In this document: piece after piece, positions 7,447-15,795 of the stretch
Layout: every line of letters begins with the position of its first letter
How positions within the stretch are numbered: the stretch's first letter is position 1
Source: Sphingomonas sp.
GTDB lineage: Bacteria; Pseudomonadota; Alphaproteobacteria; Sphingomonadales; Sphingomonadaceae
Assembly (NCBI RefSeq): GCF_017304615.1
Contig: NZ_JAFKLZ010000005.1
Span: 1-63,670 of the forward strand
Reading direction: 5' to 3'
Length of the DNA: 63,670 nt
The notes under the pieces: generated by a model
What the model was told of the DNA's origin: nothing
Databases searched by the model: none
Seen by the model: the letters and a program-made list of their open reading frames with translations, nothing else
Made by a program: the position numbers and the translations under genes

Positions 7447-8375
7447 TACGCGACCGCTCCACGAGTTGTTTGATAGGTCAGACGTTTGCCAACGATGCCC
7501 GAAAGCAGAATGTCAGCGCGATCAGCATCGTTGTAACCGAGGGCAACGCGATTGGAGTAGCGGAAATCGAACTCCGCCAGATAGCGGTGCAAGTGGTTTT
7601 CGTGGCAATGCTGATAGATGCCGCGCATGCCCCGCTTAAAGATCGAGAAGAAGCCTTCGACGGTGTTGGTGGTCACGTCACCGCGCACATACTCGCCGCG
7701 CCCGTGGGTGGTCCAATCGTGCGAGGCGTACTCCTTACCAACGGCGCTGTAGAGGCGGCTTTCGTCGGTGGTCAGCTTGGCTTCCTTGGCGATGTTGGCG
7801 CGAACGATCTGGGCGACCTCATCGCGGACCAGCGAGTTAGCGGGCATTGAGCGCGCTGCGCCGCTATCGCGGTCGATTAGCGCCACGACGCGCAGCTTGT
7901 GCGCCGAGCCGCCCTTGCCGGGCTTCTTTTGAACGCGCGGGTTGTAGCCGATGTAGGTCTCGTCAACCTCGACCCGGCCACCATTGCCACCGAACATGTC
8001 CGGGCTGCCATCGCGCATCGCTTCACGGATACGGTGCGACATGAACCATGCGGTCTTTAGGGTGACGCCCAAAGTCCGGTGAAGCTGATTGCTCGAAATG
8101 CCCTTCTTGCTTCCAGCGATCAGGAACATCGCCTGAAGCCAGATGCGGAGAGGAACCTTGCTGTCCTCGAAAATGGTCCCGATCTTGACGGTGAAGGGCT
8201 TGCGGCACTGGTAGCACTTATAGAGGCCAACGCGGGTCGATTTGCCGCCCATCAAACCGATGCGGTCAACGCCTCCGCAGTGCGGGCACACCGGGCCTTG
8301 CGGCCAAATGCGCGCCTCGACGTAGGCGTAAGCCACTTTCTCGTCGTGGAAGTGGGGAGATGAAAGAACCGACAT
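7446..8375 (-). CDS. IS1595-family transposase
   Basis: A 309-residue transposase of the IS1595/ISXO2 type. The N-terminal zinc ribbon has Cys30/Cys33 (CPHC) and Cys54/Cys57 (CYQC). The DDE-type catalytic domain shows EVDETYIG (Asp138), TDESRLY (Asp204), then NTVEG (Asn237/Glu240) followed by the conserved FFSIFKRGMRGIYQH helix with its Lys. The frame is complete with no internal stop, so the element may still be active. A TTGACG-type -35 lies within the right inverted repeat, so transcription probably starts just inside the element. Confidence 0.93.
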   Translation of the reverse strand: MSVLSSPHFHDEKVAYAYVEARIWPQGPVCPHCGGVDRIGLMGGKSTRVGLYKCYQCRKPFTVKIGTIFEDSKVPLRIWLQAMFLIAGSKKGISSNQLHRTLGVTLKTAWFMSHRIREAMRDGSPDMFGGNGGRVEVDETYIGYNPRVQKKPGKGGSAHKLRVVALIDRDSGAARSMPANSLVRDEVAQIVRANIAKEAKLTTDESRLYSAVGKEYASHDWTTHGRGEYVRGDVTTNTVEGFFSIFKRGMRGIYQHCHENHLHRYLAEFDFRYSNRVALGYNDADRADILLSGIVGKRLTYQTTRGAVA

Positions 8376-8444
8376 GGTTATGAACCTCGTTTGTTGAGGC
8401 CCTTCTACGCCTGAAAAGGTGGGTACGTCAAGTATAATAACGCC

Positions 8445-8453
8445 GTGACGATG
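8445..8453. repeat. Right target-site duplication of IS1595 element
   Basis: GTGACGATG, identical to 6249-6257, directly outside the right inverted repeat. Confidence 0.7.
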
Positions 8454-8570
8454 TCAAGAATAATTATCCCATTTGGTTATCATTGACGCTGGCGGCGATC
8501 CGGCGCAGTCTGGCTCGACCGGCGTGCCGCCCGCGCCCATCCGCTGGCGGCAACCCGGCAAAGGACGATT

Positions 8571-9176
8571 ATGACCACGCGCACGACTCGGCGTTCCATC
8601 CTCATTCCGCTCACGCTCGCCGCCGGGCTGACCGCGTGCGGCGCCCGCACGGAGGCGACCATGACCAATGCCATCGACCAGTCCGGCCCCAAGAAGGCCA
8701 GGCTCAGGGATGCGATGGATCAGGGCACCGTCGTGAGGGCCGCAACGCCTTCCGCGAAGCAATTTGCCGATCTCGCGACGAAGAATGACGCGTTCGAAAT
8801 CGCCGCCGCCAGGCTCGCGCAATCCAAGAGCACGTCGCCCGCGATCCGCGCCTATGCCGCGAAGATGATCGCCGCGCATGCCGGCCTGACCGCACGGATC
8901 ACCAAAGCCGCTGCGGCGGCACGCCCCGCGATCGCCCCCGACGCATCATCGACGCAGGATTACGACGCCAAGCTCGCCGAGCTGCGCACGCTGAGCGGTG
9001 CCGCGTTCGACCAGGCCTATGTCGCCGGACAGATCCACGAACACCATGTCGCGCTGTCGCTGTACGAACTCTATGCGCGCGGCGGCGAGGACTCGAGCCT
9101 AAAGGCTGCCGCGATCGCTATCGTCCCAATCGTCAAATCGCACATCGCGATGGCGGAGGCGCTGGCGGCGAAATAG
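8571..9176 (+). CDS. DUF4142 lipoprotein
   Basis: A 201-residue envelope protein with an N-terminal lipoprotein signal ending in LTAC (Cys23) and a DUF4142 four-helix, ferritin-like domain (about residues 55-200). It contains KNDAFEIAAARLA, YAAKMIAAHAGLT and IHEHHVALSLYELYA. DUF4142 proteins are exported, often stress-induced, and of unknown biochemistry. AAGGA precedes the ATG. It stands alone, close to the right end of the IS1595 element. Confidence 0.82.
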   Translation: MTTRTTRRSILIPLTLAAGLTACGARTEATMTNAIDQSGPKKARLRDAMDQGTVVRAATPSAKQFADLATKNDAFEIAAARLAQSKSTSPAIRAYAAKMIAAHAGLTARITKAAAAARPAIAPDASSTQDYDAKLAELRTLSGAAFDQAYVAGQIHEHHVALSLYELYARGGEDSSLKAAAIAIVPIVKSHIAMAEALAAK

Positions 9177-9307
9177 GCGTCAGGCGGGCGGATCAGCGCC
9201 ATCGCAACCCGGCCTACGATGCGGCTGTCACTCCGATCTTGCGCAACAGTCGGCTGTTGGGCGGACGAGCCGCGTTAATTCCCGTCCCGGCGACGGACGG
9301 TGCTCCC

Positions 9308-10150
9308 CTAACCTATCGGTTGCCCCGGCCAGCGAGCCGTCTGGCCACGGCGGCAGAGCGCGACGGTGCGATCGTACGTGGCGGGAATTTCCGGTTTCCG
9401 GCCCGCGCCGGTAAAGGGCACGAACATTGCCGGCCCCAGCGAACAGCGGTCGAAACCGCCATCGCTGCGCTTGGTGAACACGATCAGCTGCTCGACGGCC
9501 GTGTTGGCGCCGATCGGCATGACAAGGCGGCCACCGGTCTTCACCTGCGCCAGCAACGCCGGCGGCGCCTCCGAACTGCCAGCGGTGACGATTATGCCGT
9601 CATATGGCGCATATTCCGGCCAACCGACGAACCCGTCGCCAGCCTTTATCGTTACCCCTTTGAATTTTAAGCGATCTAACCGTGCGGACGCCGACTGCGC
9701 CAATTCCGGCACGATCTCGATCGAATGCACGACCGCGCCCAGCCTGGACAAGACGGCTGCCTGATACCCGGACCCGGTCCCGATTTCGAGAACATTGCCC
9801 CCTGGCCGTGCGCCGACGGAATACGTCATCATCGCGACGATGTAAGGATCGGAAATGGTCTGGCCGAAGCCGATCGGCAGGGGTGTGTCCTTGCTGGCGT
9901 TGACCTGCTGATCAACGGGAACGAATTGAGCGCGATCGATGCTCGCTATCGCCTTGAGCACCGCTTGGAAGATGGGATCCTTCTCCACGCCTGGATAATC
10001 AACCCGCGCCAGTTTCAGTACATCGCTTGCAAGTCGCGACCCTGCCGGGCTCCGCGCCTCCTTGCTCCGGAGCGGATAGAAGCCAGAAAGGCATACGATC
10101 GCTAGCGCGAACACCAGTGCACGAGCGACGTGGTGAGGATACAGAACCAT
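9308..10150 (-). CDS. pcm: Protein-L-isoaspartate O-methyltransferase with exported N-terminus
   Basis: A 280-residue PCMT-family protein that methylates isoaspartyl residues in damaged proteins using S-adenosylmethionine. The Rossmann SAM loop LEIGTGSGYQAAVL and the following PIGFGQTISDPYIVA are diagnostic. Before the enzyme, about 40 residues include a hydrophobic stretch (ALVFALAIVCLSGF) that looks like a signal peptide or anchor; cytosolic PCMT usually lacks this, so a periplasmic version is likely. An upstream GTG at 10174 is also possible, and neither start has a clear ribosome site. No neighbouring surE or nlpD is seen. Confidence 0.85.
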   Translation of the reverse strand: MVLYPHHVARALVFALAIVCLSGFYPLRSKEARSPAGSRLASDVLKLARVDYPGVEKDPIFQAVLKAIASIDRAQFVPVDQQVNASKDTPLPIGFGQTISDPYIVAMMTYSVGARPGGNVLEIGTGSGYQAAVLSRLGAVVHSIEIVPELAQSASARLDRLKFKGVTIKAGDGFVGWPEYAPYDGIIVTAGSSEAPPALLAQVKTGGRLVMPIGANTAVEQLIVFTKRSDGGFDRCSLGPAMFVPFTGAGRKPEIPATYDRTVALCRRGQTARWPGQPIG

Positions 10151-10377
10151 CTTTGCCGGATGTACTTGGCCCACCCGGCATCAACAAGAATGACCTGCGC
10201 CGCGGTAGTTGGAGAACAGCACCTTTCCCCTCGCCACCCTCAAAATACGACGAACCGTTGCAACTTCTTGCGGTCAATGCGGTTTACAACGCGCTTGCCG
10301 TGCCCCTGCCCGATTTGGCATAGGGCGCTGAGCGGCGGGCCTTGTAACCGTCCGCGCAATCCAGGGGATGCTAAAGT

Positions 10378-10719
10378 ATGAAGAAGCTCATGATCGTCGC
10401 CGCCGCCGCCGGCCTGTTCTCGCTTGCCGCGTGCAACAAGTCGACCGACGTGGTCAACAACACCGCCGCCGCCGCTGACAACGCCCTGGAAGACCTGGGC
10501 AATGCGACCGACGCCGCCGGCGACGCCGCGGCCAACGCGGGCAGCGCGATCGACGCAGCCACCGACAATGCGACCGGCGCCGCCGGGGCCGCCGCCAGCA
10601 ACGCTGCCGACGCGGTGAAGGCCTCCGCCGACAACGCCGCCGCCGACCTCAAGAAGAAGGCCGACGACGTGAAGGCCGCGGGCGAAAAGGCCGCCGACGC
10701 GATCAAGGCAAACAAGTAA
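10378..10719 (+). CDS. Small alanine-rich lipoprotein
   Basis: A 113-residue protein with lipobox LAAC (Cys19), followed by an Ala/Asp/Asn-rich region built from irregular 11-residue-like units (for example AADNALEDLGNATDAAGDAA) and a Lys-rich amphipathic end. The composition resembles apolipoprotein- or LEA-like helices, suggesting an extended periplasmic helix. Such proteins are common in sphingomonads and their function is unknown. It is a single-gene unit closed by a strong terminator. Confidence 0.75.
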   Translation: MKKLMIVAAAAGLFSLAACNKSTDVVNNTAAAADNALEDLGNATDAAGDAAANAGSAIDAATDNATGAAGAAASNAADAVKASADNAAADLKKKADDVKAAGEKAADAIKANK

Positions 10720-10770
10720 CGCTTGGCGAGGGGCGACCGGGGCAACCCGGTCCGTCCGACCAGAAACAGG

Positions 10771-10805
10771 AAAAGCGGCGGCGGGGCGACCTTCCGCCGC
10801 TTTTT
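10771..10805 (+). terminator. Intrinsic terminator after the alanine-rich lipoprotein gene
   Basis: AAAAGCGGCGG pairs with CCGCCGCTTTT around a short GC-rich loop and is followed by T residues. With A residues on the other side it could also terminate convergent dapF transcription. Confidence 0.85.
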
Positions 10806-10843
10806 CGTGTGCGCAGCGATACTGAAGGGAATATCGCGCCGGG

Positions 10844-11785
10844 CTATCGGCCTTCGATCGCCGCCGCCCAGGCCGCGATCTCGTCGTTGAAATGCCGGTC
10901 GACTCGCACGTCCCCTGCGATCGCACGGGCTAGGTCGATCGCCGCCGACCCCGCCCACTCCCAGGTCGCATTGCCCGACAGCCGCACCATCCCGTCGGGC
11001 GCTGCGCACCCCTTCACCAGCCCCCCGCGGTTAAACACCGTGACTTCCGCATCGAACGCCGCTCGCTCGGTCAGGCACGCAGCGAACAGCGACGCTGCCA
11101 TCGCGCTCCCGCAACTGTCGGTCAGCCCGACCCCGCGCTCGCACGTTCGGACGAACAATTCCGCCGCTCCCCGCACCTCCACGAACGATACGTTCGCGCG
11201 GTTGGGCAGCCAGTCGGGCGCCGTCTCGCAGAAGCTGCCCACTGCAACCAGTTCGGCGTCGTCGATCGTGTCCACGAACGCGATCAAGTGCGGGTTGGGG
11301 ATCGCTACCGCCGTGAACGCCCGATCGCTCGGCAACCCGGCGATCGGCATCTGCACATTCTGGTGCCGCCCGATCGTCATCGGCCAGTCATCGAGTTCCA
11401 GGCTCGCCGGACCGGCCAGTTCGCTGATCGTCACCACGCCGGGCGCGAGGTCGGGATCGCGCCGCACTTCAGCCCCGCTTGTCTTCAGACGCACCAGCGC
11501 CTGGTCGATCCCAAGCGCCTCGAACCCCGCGCGGGCGACGCAACGCAGGCCGTTGAGGCACGTCTCCGCCTCCGACCCGTCGCTATTGAACATCCGCATC
11601 CCGAACGCATGCTGGCCATCGCCGTCGGTCAGCAGCAACAGACCGTCACTCCCCACCGCGCCGCGCCGGTCAGCCAGCGCGCGAGCGATCACCGCCCATT
11701 CGGCGTCGTCCCGCACGACGCCACGCGCATCGACCAGCGCGAAATCGTTGCCCGATCCGTGGCACTTAATGAAGTTGATCCGCAT
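10844..11785 (-). CDS. dapF: Diaminopimelate epimerase
   Basis: A 313-residue DapF that interconverts LL- and meso-diaminopimelate for lysine and peptidoglycan synthesis. The N-terminal KCHGSGNDF, the first catalytic region NSDGSEAETC and the second, TDSCGS, each retain a cysteine, giving the two-cysteine racemase centre. The first cysteine is followed by LNG where the family usually has GNG, a small deviation in the loop. The frame is open 30 codons upstream into the preceding gene, but MRINFIKCHGSG is the normal start. It follows the DUF6456 gene on the same strand. Confidence 0.88.
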   Translation of the reverse strand: MRINFIKCHGSGNDFALVDARGVVRDDAEWAVIARALADRRGAVGSDGLLLLTDGDGQHAFGMRMFNSDGSEAETCLNGLRCVARAGFEALGIDQALVRLKTSGAEVRRDPDLAPGVVTISELAGPASLELDDWPMTIGRHQNVQMPIAGLPSDRAFTAVAIPNPHLIAFVDTIDDAELVAVGSFCETAPDWLPNRANVSFVEVRGAAELFVRTCERGVGLTDSCGSAMAASLFAACLTERAAFDAEVTVFNRGGLVKGCAAPDGMVRLSGNATWEWAGSAAIDLARAIAGDVRVDRHFNDEIAAWAAAIEGR

Positions 11786-11861
11786 GGCGGCGATGTAGCG
11801 CCGCCGCCTCGCAGGTTCAAACATGCCGCTTCGCGTCGTTCGCGCGTCCACCGCGCGCGGG

Positions 11862-12350
11862 TCAGGGAAGGCCATAATGACTCGCTAGCCGGTCGAGCGC
11901 CAACCCCAGCACCAGCCGCCCGGAACGCCCCGGCCACCCGAGCGCGCGTTCGGCGGCGGGGATCGCTTCGCCAGCGCAGACGACACGCCAGAGAATGTCG
12001 CTCAGGCCGCCGCCCACCGCGGCGATCGCGGCGTCGAACCGGCGCTTGGCGGCGATCTGCGCCAGCGCCGGGTCGACGTCCGCGCCGCCCCGGCCGCCGC
12101 CATCGACGCGCACGGCGTCCCACTGCATTGTCACGCGCGCGCCGAGCTGCGCGATCTCATAGTCGCGGCGCATTCGCTCGCCCGCCTCGATCTGGCGCGG
12201 ATCGACCAACCCGCGCGCCGCCAGCCAGCTAAGGGGCGATTCGGCGCGGTTGACGGTAACGGTGCGTGTCCGCCGCGGTTTCGCCGCCGCGCGGCCGGGG
12301 ATGATCGCGACATCGGCGGGATCGAATGGCACTTCCACCAAGTCGCGCAT
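11862..12350 (-). CDS. DUF6456 protein
   Basis: A 162-residue basic protein with a DUF6456-like domain: ESPLSWLAARG, then QIEAGERMRRDYEIAQLGARVT and a C-terminal helical region with ILWRVVCAGEAIPAAE and LALDRLASHYG. The domain is found in alphaproteobacteria and looks like a DNA-associated helical protein, but no function is established. A very strong AAGGAGG ribosome site precedes ATG. It diverges from an XRE regulator across 89 bp, so mutual regulation is plausible. Confidence 0.75.
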   Translation of the reverse strand: MRDLVEVPFDPADVAIIPGRAAAKPRRTRTVTVNRAESPLSWLAARGLVDPRQIEAGERMRRDYEIAQLGARVTMQWDAVRVDGGGRGGADVDPALAQIAAKRRFDAAIAAVGGGLSDILWRVVCAGEAIPAAERALGWPGRSGRLVLGLALDRLASHYGLP

Positions 12351-12439
12351 GAAACCTCCTTCGGTTGAGTCGGGACACTCTTGCCATCTGGTTCGTTAAG
12401 TAGGAAAGTGTATAACCTATTTGGCAAATGGAGCCACCG

Positions 12440-13003
12440 ATGATCACTGCGATCCGCGAAGTCCGCCGGGCGAAGGGTATGACGCTCGACGATGTCGCCA
12501 AGGCGTGCGAGCCGCCGACCACAGCACAGACGATCGGCCGACTCGAAACCGGCACGCGCACCGTGTCGGTCGGCTGGCTCAATCGAATCGCGGCGGCGCT
12601 GGGCGTCGAGGCGGCGGACCTGGTCAAGCTGCCCGACCACGCGGAGCTGCCGGTCGCGGCGTTGCTCGCGGCGGACGGGGCGCACGCGCCCACCCATCCG
12701 ATCCTATTACCACCGCCGCGAGCCGTGGGTGGCACACTCGGAATCGCCGTGACGGGCGGGATTGGCGATTATCGCAGCGGCGACACGATCTGGTGCGAGC
12801 CGCTTGCGCCAGAAGCGTTCGCGGGCGCGCTCAACCGCGACGTGCTGGTGCCGCGGCCCGGCGGGCGGTTCCTGTTTGGGCGGCTGATCGGGCGCGAGGG
12901 CGACCGGCTGCAGATTCTCCCGCTCGGCGCGGGGCAGCGGCAACAAGTCATCACCGACCCGCCCTGGATCGCCCGGGCGACGACCCTCATCCGCGCGCTC
13001 TGA
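12440..13003 (+). CDS. XRE-family regulator with LexA/S24-like C-terminus
   Basis: A 187-residue DNA-binding regulator. Residues about 1-65 form a Cro/C1 helix-turn-helix (IREVRRAKGMTLDDVAKA, then TIGRLETGTRTVS). The C-terminal half (GDTIWCEPL, DVLVPRPGGRFLFGRLIG) has the beta-rich spacing of phage-type repressors, but I cannot identify the Ser/Lys protease dyad. GGAG six bases before this ATG supports it over the ATG twelve bases upstream. It diverges from the DUF6456 gene and probably autoregulates. Confidence 0.72.
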   Translation: MITAIREVRRAKGMTLDDVAKACEPPTTAQTIGRLETGTRTVSVGWLNRIAAALGVEAADLVKLPDHAELPVAALLAADGAHAPTHPILLPPPRAVGGTLGIAVTGGIGDYRSGDTIWCEPLAPEAFAGALNRDVLVPRPGGRFLFGRLIGREGDRLQILPLGAGQRQQVITDPPWIARATTLIRAL

Positions 13004-13099
13004 TTCGCTCAGCGCCCTACGAGGACTGCCCGCAAATCCGACACCGTGATGATCTGGAACCCCGCTCTCACGAACGGCGCCGGTGGGGATGACCGGCGA

Positions 13100-13175
13100 T
13101 GGTGGGCGCTGACGGGCTCGAACCGCCGACCCTCTCGGTGTAAACGAGATGCTCTACCAACTGAGCTAAGCGCCC
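13100..13175 (-). tRNA. tRNA-Val (anticodon TAC)
   Basis: A 76-base cloverleaf with CCA encoded: acceptor GGGCGCT/AGCGCCC, D-arm GCTC..GAGC, anticodon stem TCTCG/CGAGA with loop TTTACAC, and T-arm GGCGG-TTCGAAC-CCGTC. The anticodon TAC reads valine codons. Confidence 0.97.
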
Positions 13176-13219
13176 GCCCAGCGGCGTTTGGCGCGAGATG
13201 CGCGACAACGCAAGCCGGA

Positions 13220-14155
13220 TCAGAGCGCCGCGAAGCCGCCCTGGCGCAAAGCCGTGAGATAGCTCTCCATCTTGGCGCGCGCCTCGGCGCTCAATCCCAG
13301 GAAGGCGCGGCGGCGGTCGAATGGGTCCGGCTGGCGAACGAACAGTCCGACATCGGTCATCCGCCCGATCCAGCGCAGCGCCGTGGTCGGTGCGACGGCG
13401 GCGGCGATGCACAGGCTCGATACCGACACCTGCGCGCCCTCGAGTTCCGCGGCATACAGGTCGAGCAACATGTCCCAGGCGGGATCCTCGAACAGCCCGT
13501 CCGCGAAGAACTGATTGCGCAGCCGCCGGCCGCGAATGATCTTGCGAACGTCGGCGGCGGTGACGTTCGATGCGGCTGGTGTCGCTGGCGGCGGCGTGAA
13601 GCCGAGGGAGCGGTCCGCCAATCCGCCCGGCCTCTTGTCCTCGTTCGCCAGCCGCGACAGCACGCGCGAAATCCGTGCGACTTCCTCGTTCAGTTGCCGG
13701 AGCTGGGCCGATTCACCGTCACCCTTCCTGTCATGAAGCGTATCGCGTGAGAAACCGCTGAGGCCGATCAGGAACGCCGCCGCGCGATCGGCCAGCGTTG
13801 GCTCGCACAGCAGCTCGACTCGCTCCCCGAGCAAAGCCTCTGCGACGAGATCGATCTGACCCTGGTCGAGCGCAACCACGAACCGCGCGCCCGTTTCGCC
13901 GCGTAGCGCCGCGAGACGGGGAAGCGCGGCGGCGAGCATGTCATCCGGCACCCCCTGCGCCTCGACGGCGACGAGTTCGATCGGGCCGGGGTGATCGAAC
14001 CGCCTGTCGATGGCGCCACGCCAGTCGGTCCGCCCGCGAAATTCCGCATCGGCCAGACCGATCGCACGATCGGCTTCGTCCGCGCCCAAGCCGCCGTTGG
14101 TAACGATCAGCGCCAACGGACGATCGCCCGTGCTATAATCCCCCGCTCGCCGCAT
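13220..14155 (-). CDS. MarR-like winged-helix protein of unknown role
   Basis: A 311-residue two-part protein. Residues about 1-130 form an alpha/beta region (PLALIVTNGG, ARFVVALDQGQIDLV) resembling a degenerate receiver-like fold. The C-terminal part (about 205-305) is a MarR-type winged helix: DLYAAELEGAQVSVSSLCIAAAVAPTTALRWI, then VGLFVRQPDPFDRRRAFLGLSAEA, which matches the helix-turn-helix and wing. It is probably a DNA-binding regulator. The target is unknown, and it stands next to tRNA-Val without an obvious operon. Confidence 0.6.
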   Translation of the reverse strand: MRRAGDYSTGDRPLALIVTNGGLGADEADRAIGLADAEFRGRTDWRGAIDRRFDHPGPIELVAVEAQGVPDDMLAAALPRLAALRGETGARFVVALDQGQIDLVAEALLGERVELLCEPTLADRAAAFLIGLSGFSRDTLHDRKGDGESAQLRQLNEEVARISRVLSRLANEDKRPGGLADRSLGFTPPPATPAASNVTAADVRKIIRGRRLRNQFFADGLFEDPAWDMLLDLYAAELEGAQVSVSSLCIAAAVAPTTALRWIGRMTDVGLFVRQPDPFDRRRAFLGLSAEARAKMESYLTALRQGGFAAL

Positions 14156-14221
14156 CGACGCGCCCCACGCCCCACGGCCGCCCCTCGGCCGGATGCACCA
14201 GCCTTGCGTATTTTACGTACG

Positions 14222-14242
14222 TCGGAGAGGACTCCCCTCCGA
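14222..14242. terminator. Hairpin between pntB and the winged-helix gene
   Basis: TCGGAGAGG and CCCCTCCGA form an almost perfect 9-base stem around ACT in the 137-bp gap after pntB. There is no long T-tract directly next to it, so it may be a transcript-end hairpin rather than an efficient terminator. Confidence 0.4.
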
Positions 14243-14292
14243 AACGGCTGTATTTTAACGGATATTTGCCTCCATTTCGGTGGCATCGCCGA

Positions 14293-15783
14293 TCAACCCA
14301 GCGCCTTGACGATCTCCTCGACCATCTTCTTGGCGTCGGCGAGCAGCATCATCGTGTTGTCCTGATAGAAGACGTCGTTGTCGACGCCCGCATAACCCAC
14401 GCCGCCCATCGACCGCTTGATGAACAGCACCGTCTTGGCCTTGTTCACGTCGAACACCGGCATGCCATAGATCGGCGAGGACTTGTCGGTCTTGGCCGCC
14501 GGATTGACCACGTCGTTGGCGCCGATGATGAACGCGACGTCGGTCTGCGCGAACTCGGAATTGATGTCCTCCAGCTCGAACACTTCGTCATACGGCACGT
14601 TGGCTTCGGCGAGCAGCACGTTCATATGCCCCGGCATGCGACCGGCCACCGGGTGGATGGCGTACTTCACCTTGACGCCTTCTTCCTTCAGCTTGTCGGC
14701 CATTTCGCGGAGGACATGCTGCGCCTGGCTGACCGCCATGCCATAGCCGGGGACGATGATCACCTGGTCGGCCTGCGACATCAGGAACGCCGCATCCTCG
14801 GCCGAGCCCCGCTTCCACGGACGCTGTTCCTTCGCCTCGCCGCCCGCGGCGCTGCCAGCGTCGCCGCCGAAGCCGCCCGCGATCACGCTGATGAAGCTGC
14901 GGTTCATCGCGCGGCACATGATGTAGGACAGGATCGCGCCCGACGAGCCGACCAGCGCGCCGGTGATGATCATCGCGCTGTTATGCAGCGTGAACCCCAT
15001 CGCCGCCGCCGCCCAGCCCGAATAGCTGTTGAGCATGCTGACCACGACCGGCATGTCCGCCCCGCCGATCGGGATGATTAGCAGGAAGCCGATCGCGAAC
15101 GAGAGCCCCGTCACCGTCCAGAAGATCCAGGGCGACTGATCCTGCGTGAAGTACGCGATGAGGCCAAGGATGCCCGCCAGCACCGCGAGATTGATGATGT
15201 GGCGCCCCGGCAGCAGGATCGGCTTGCCGCCCATATTGCCGTTGAGCTTCAGGAACGCGATCACGCTCCCCGAGAAGGTGATCGCGCCGATCGCGACGCC
15301 GAGCCCCATCTCGATCCGGCTGACCTGATGAATCGCCAGGAACGGCTGGCCGATCATCGGATGGACCATGTCGGCAATGCCGAACGCCAGCGGGTTGAGG
15401 AAGGCGGCGGCGGCGACCAGCACCGCCGCCAAGCCGACTAGCGAGTGGAACGCCGCAACCAGCTGCGGCATCGCTGTCATCGCGATGCGCCGCGCGGTGA
15501 CGATGCCGATCGCGGCGCCGATGCCGACGGCGACGAGGATTTCCCCCGCTATTGTCCAATCGATCGGGAAGTCGAGCGCGGAAACGTCGGCATTCTTCGA
15601 CATGTATTTCGGAGCATGCACGACCAGCGTCGTCACCACCGCGATCGTCATGCCGATCATGCCGAAGCGGTTGCCGCGCTGGCTCGAGGTCGGACTCGAC
15701 AGGCCGCGCAGCGCGAGGATGAAGCACACCCCCGCGACCAGATAGGCCAGCGCCGCCCAGGGATTTACTGCGATCTGTTCCAT
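14293..15783 (-). CDS. pntB: NAD(P) transhydrogenase subunit beta
   Basis: A 496-residue PntB, the membrane and NADP-binding half of proton-translocating transhydrogenase, which uses the proton gradient to make NADPH from NADH. It has multiple hydrophobic segments up to about residue 270, then the dIII domain with VIIVPGYGMAVSQAQH, HPVAGRMPGHMNVLLAEA, IGANDVVNPAAK and FIKRSMGGVGYAG, all signature NADP-site elements. It is the last gene of an operon with pntAa, an unknown gene and pntAb. A family A repeat separates it from pntAb. Confidence 0.96.
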   Translation of the reverse strand: MEQIAVNPWAALAYLVAGVCFILALRGLSSPTSSQRGNRFGMIGMTIAVVTTLVVHAPKYMSKNADVSALDFPIDWTIAGEILVAVGIGAAIGIVTARRIAMTAMPQLVAAFHSLVGLAAVLVAAAAFLNPLAFGIADMVHPMIGQPFLAIHQVSRIEMGLGVAIGAITFSGSVIAFLKLNGNMGGKPILLPGRHIINLAVLAGILGLIAYFTQDQSPWIFWTVTGLSFAIGFLLIIPIGGADMPVVVSMLNSYSGWAAAAMGFTLHNSAMIITGALVGSSGAILSYIMCRAMNRSFISVIAGGFGGDAGSAAGGEAKEQRPWKRGSAEDAAFLMSQADQVIIVPGYGMAVSQAQHVLREMADKLKEEGVKVKYAIHPVAGRMPGHMNVLLAEANVPYDEVFELEDINSEFAQTDVAFIIGANDVVNPAAKTDKSSPIYGMPVFDVNKAKTVLFIKRSMGGVGYAGVDNDVFYQDNTMMLLADAKKMVEEIVKALG

Positions 15784-15795
15784 TCAACCCCCAGA

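Larger units (their letters stand above)
6258..8444. mobile_element. IS1595-family insertion element with DUF3800 passenger
   Basis: A 2187-bp element bounded by imperfect inverted repeats of 25 bases (19 matches). The left end starts GGCATTATTATA and the right end, read inward, starts GGCGTTATTATA; both finish CGTACCCA. It is flanked by the 9-bp direct repeat GTGACGATG. It contains a DUF3800 gene on the plus strand and, converging on it, an IS1595 transposase plus a 55-codon ORF on the minus strand. Its GC content is well below that of the surroundings. Passenger genes are known in some IS1595 subgroups. It sits in the leader of the GTA terminase genes. Confidence 0.85.
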
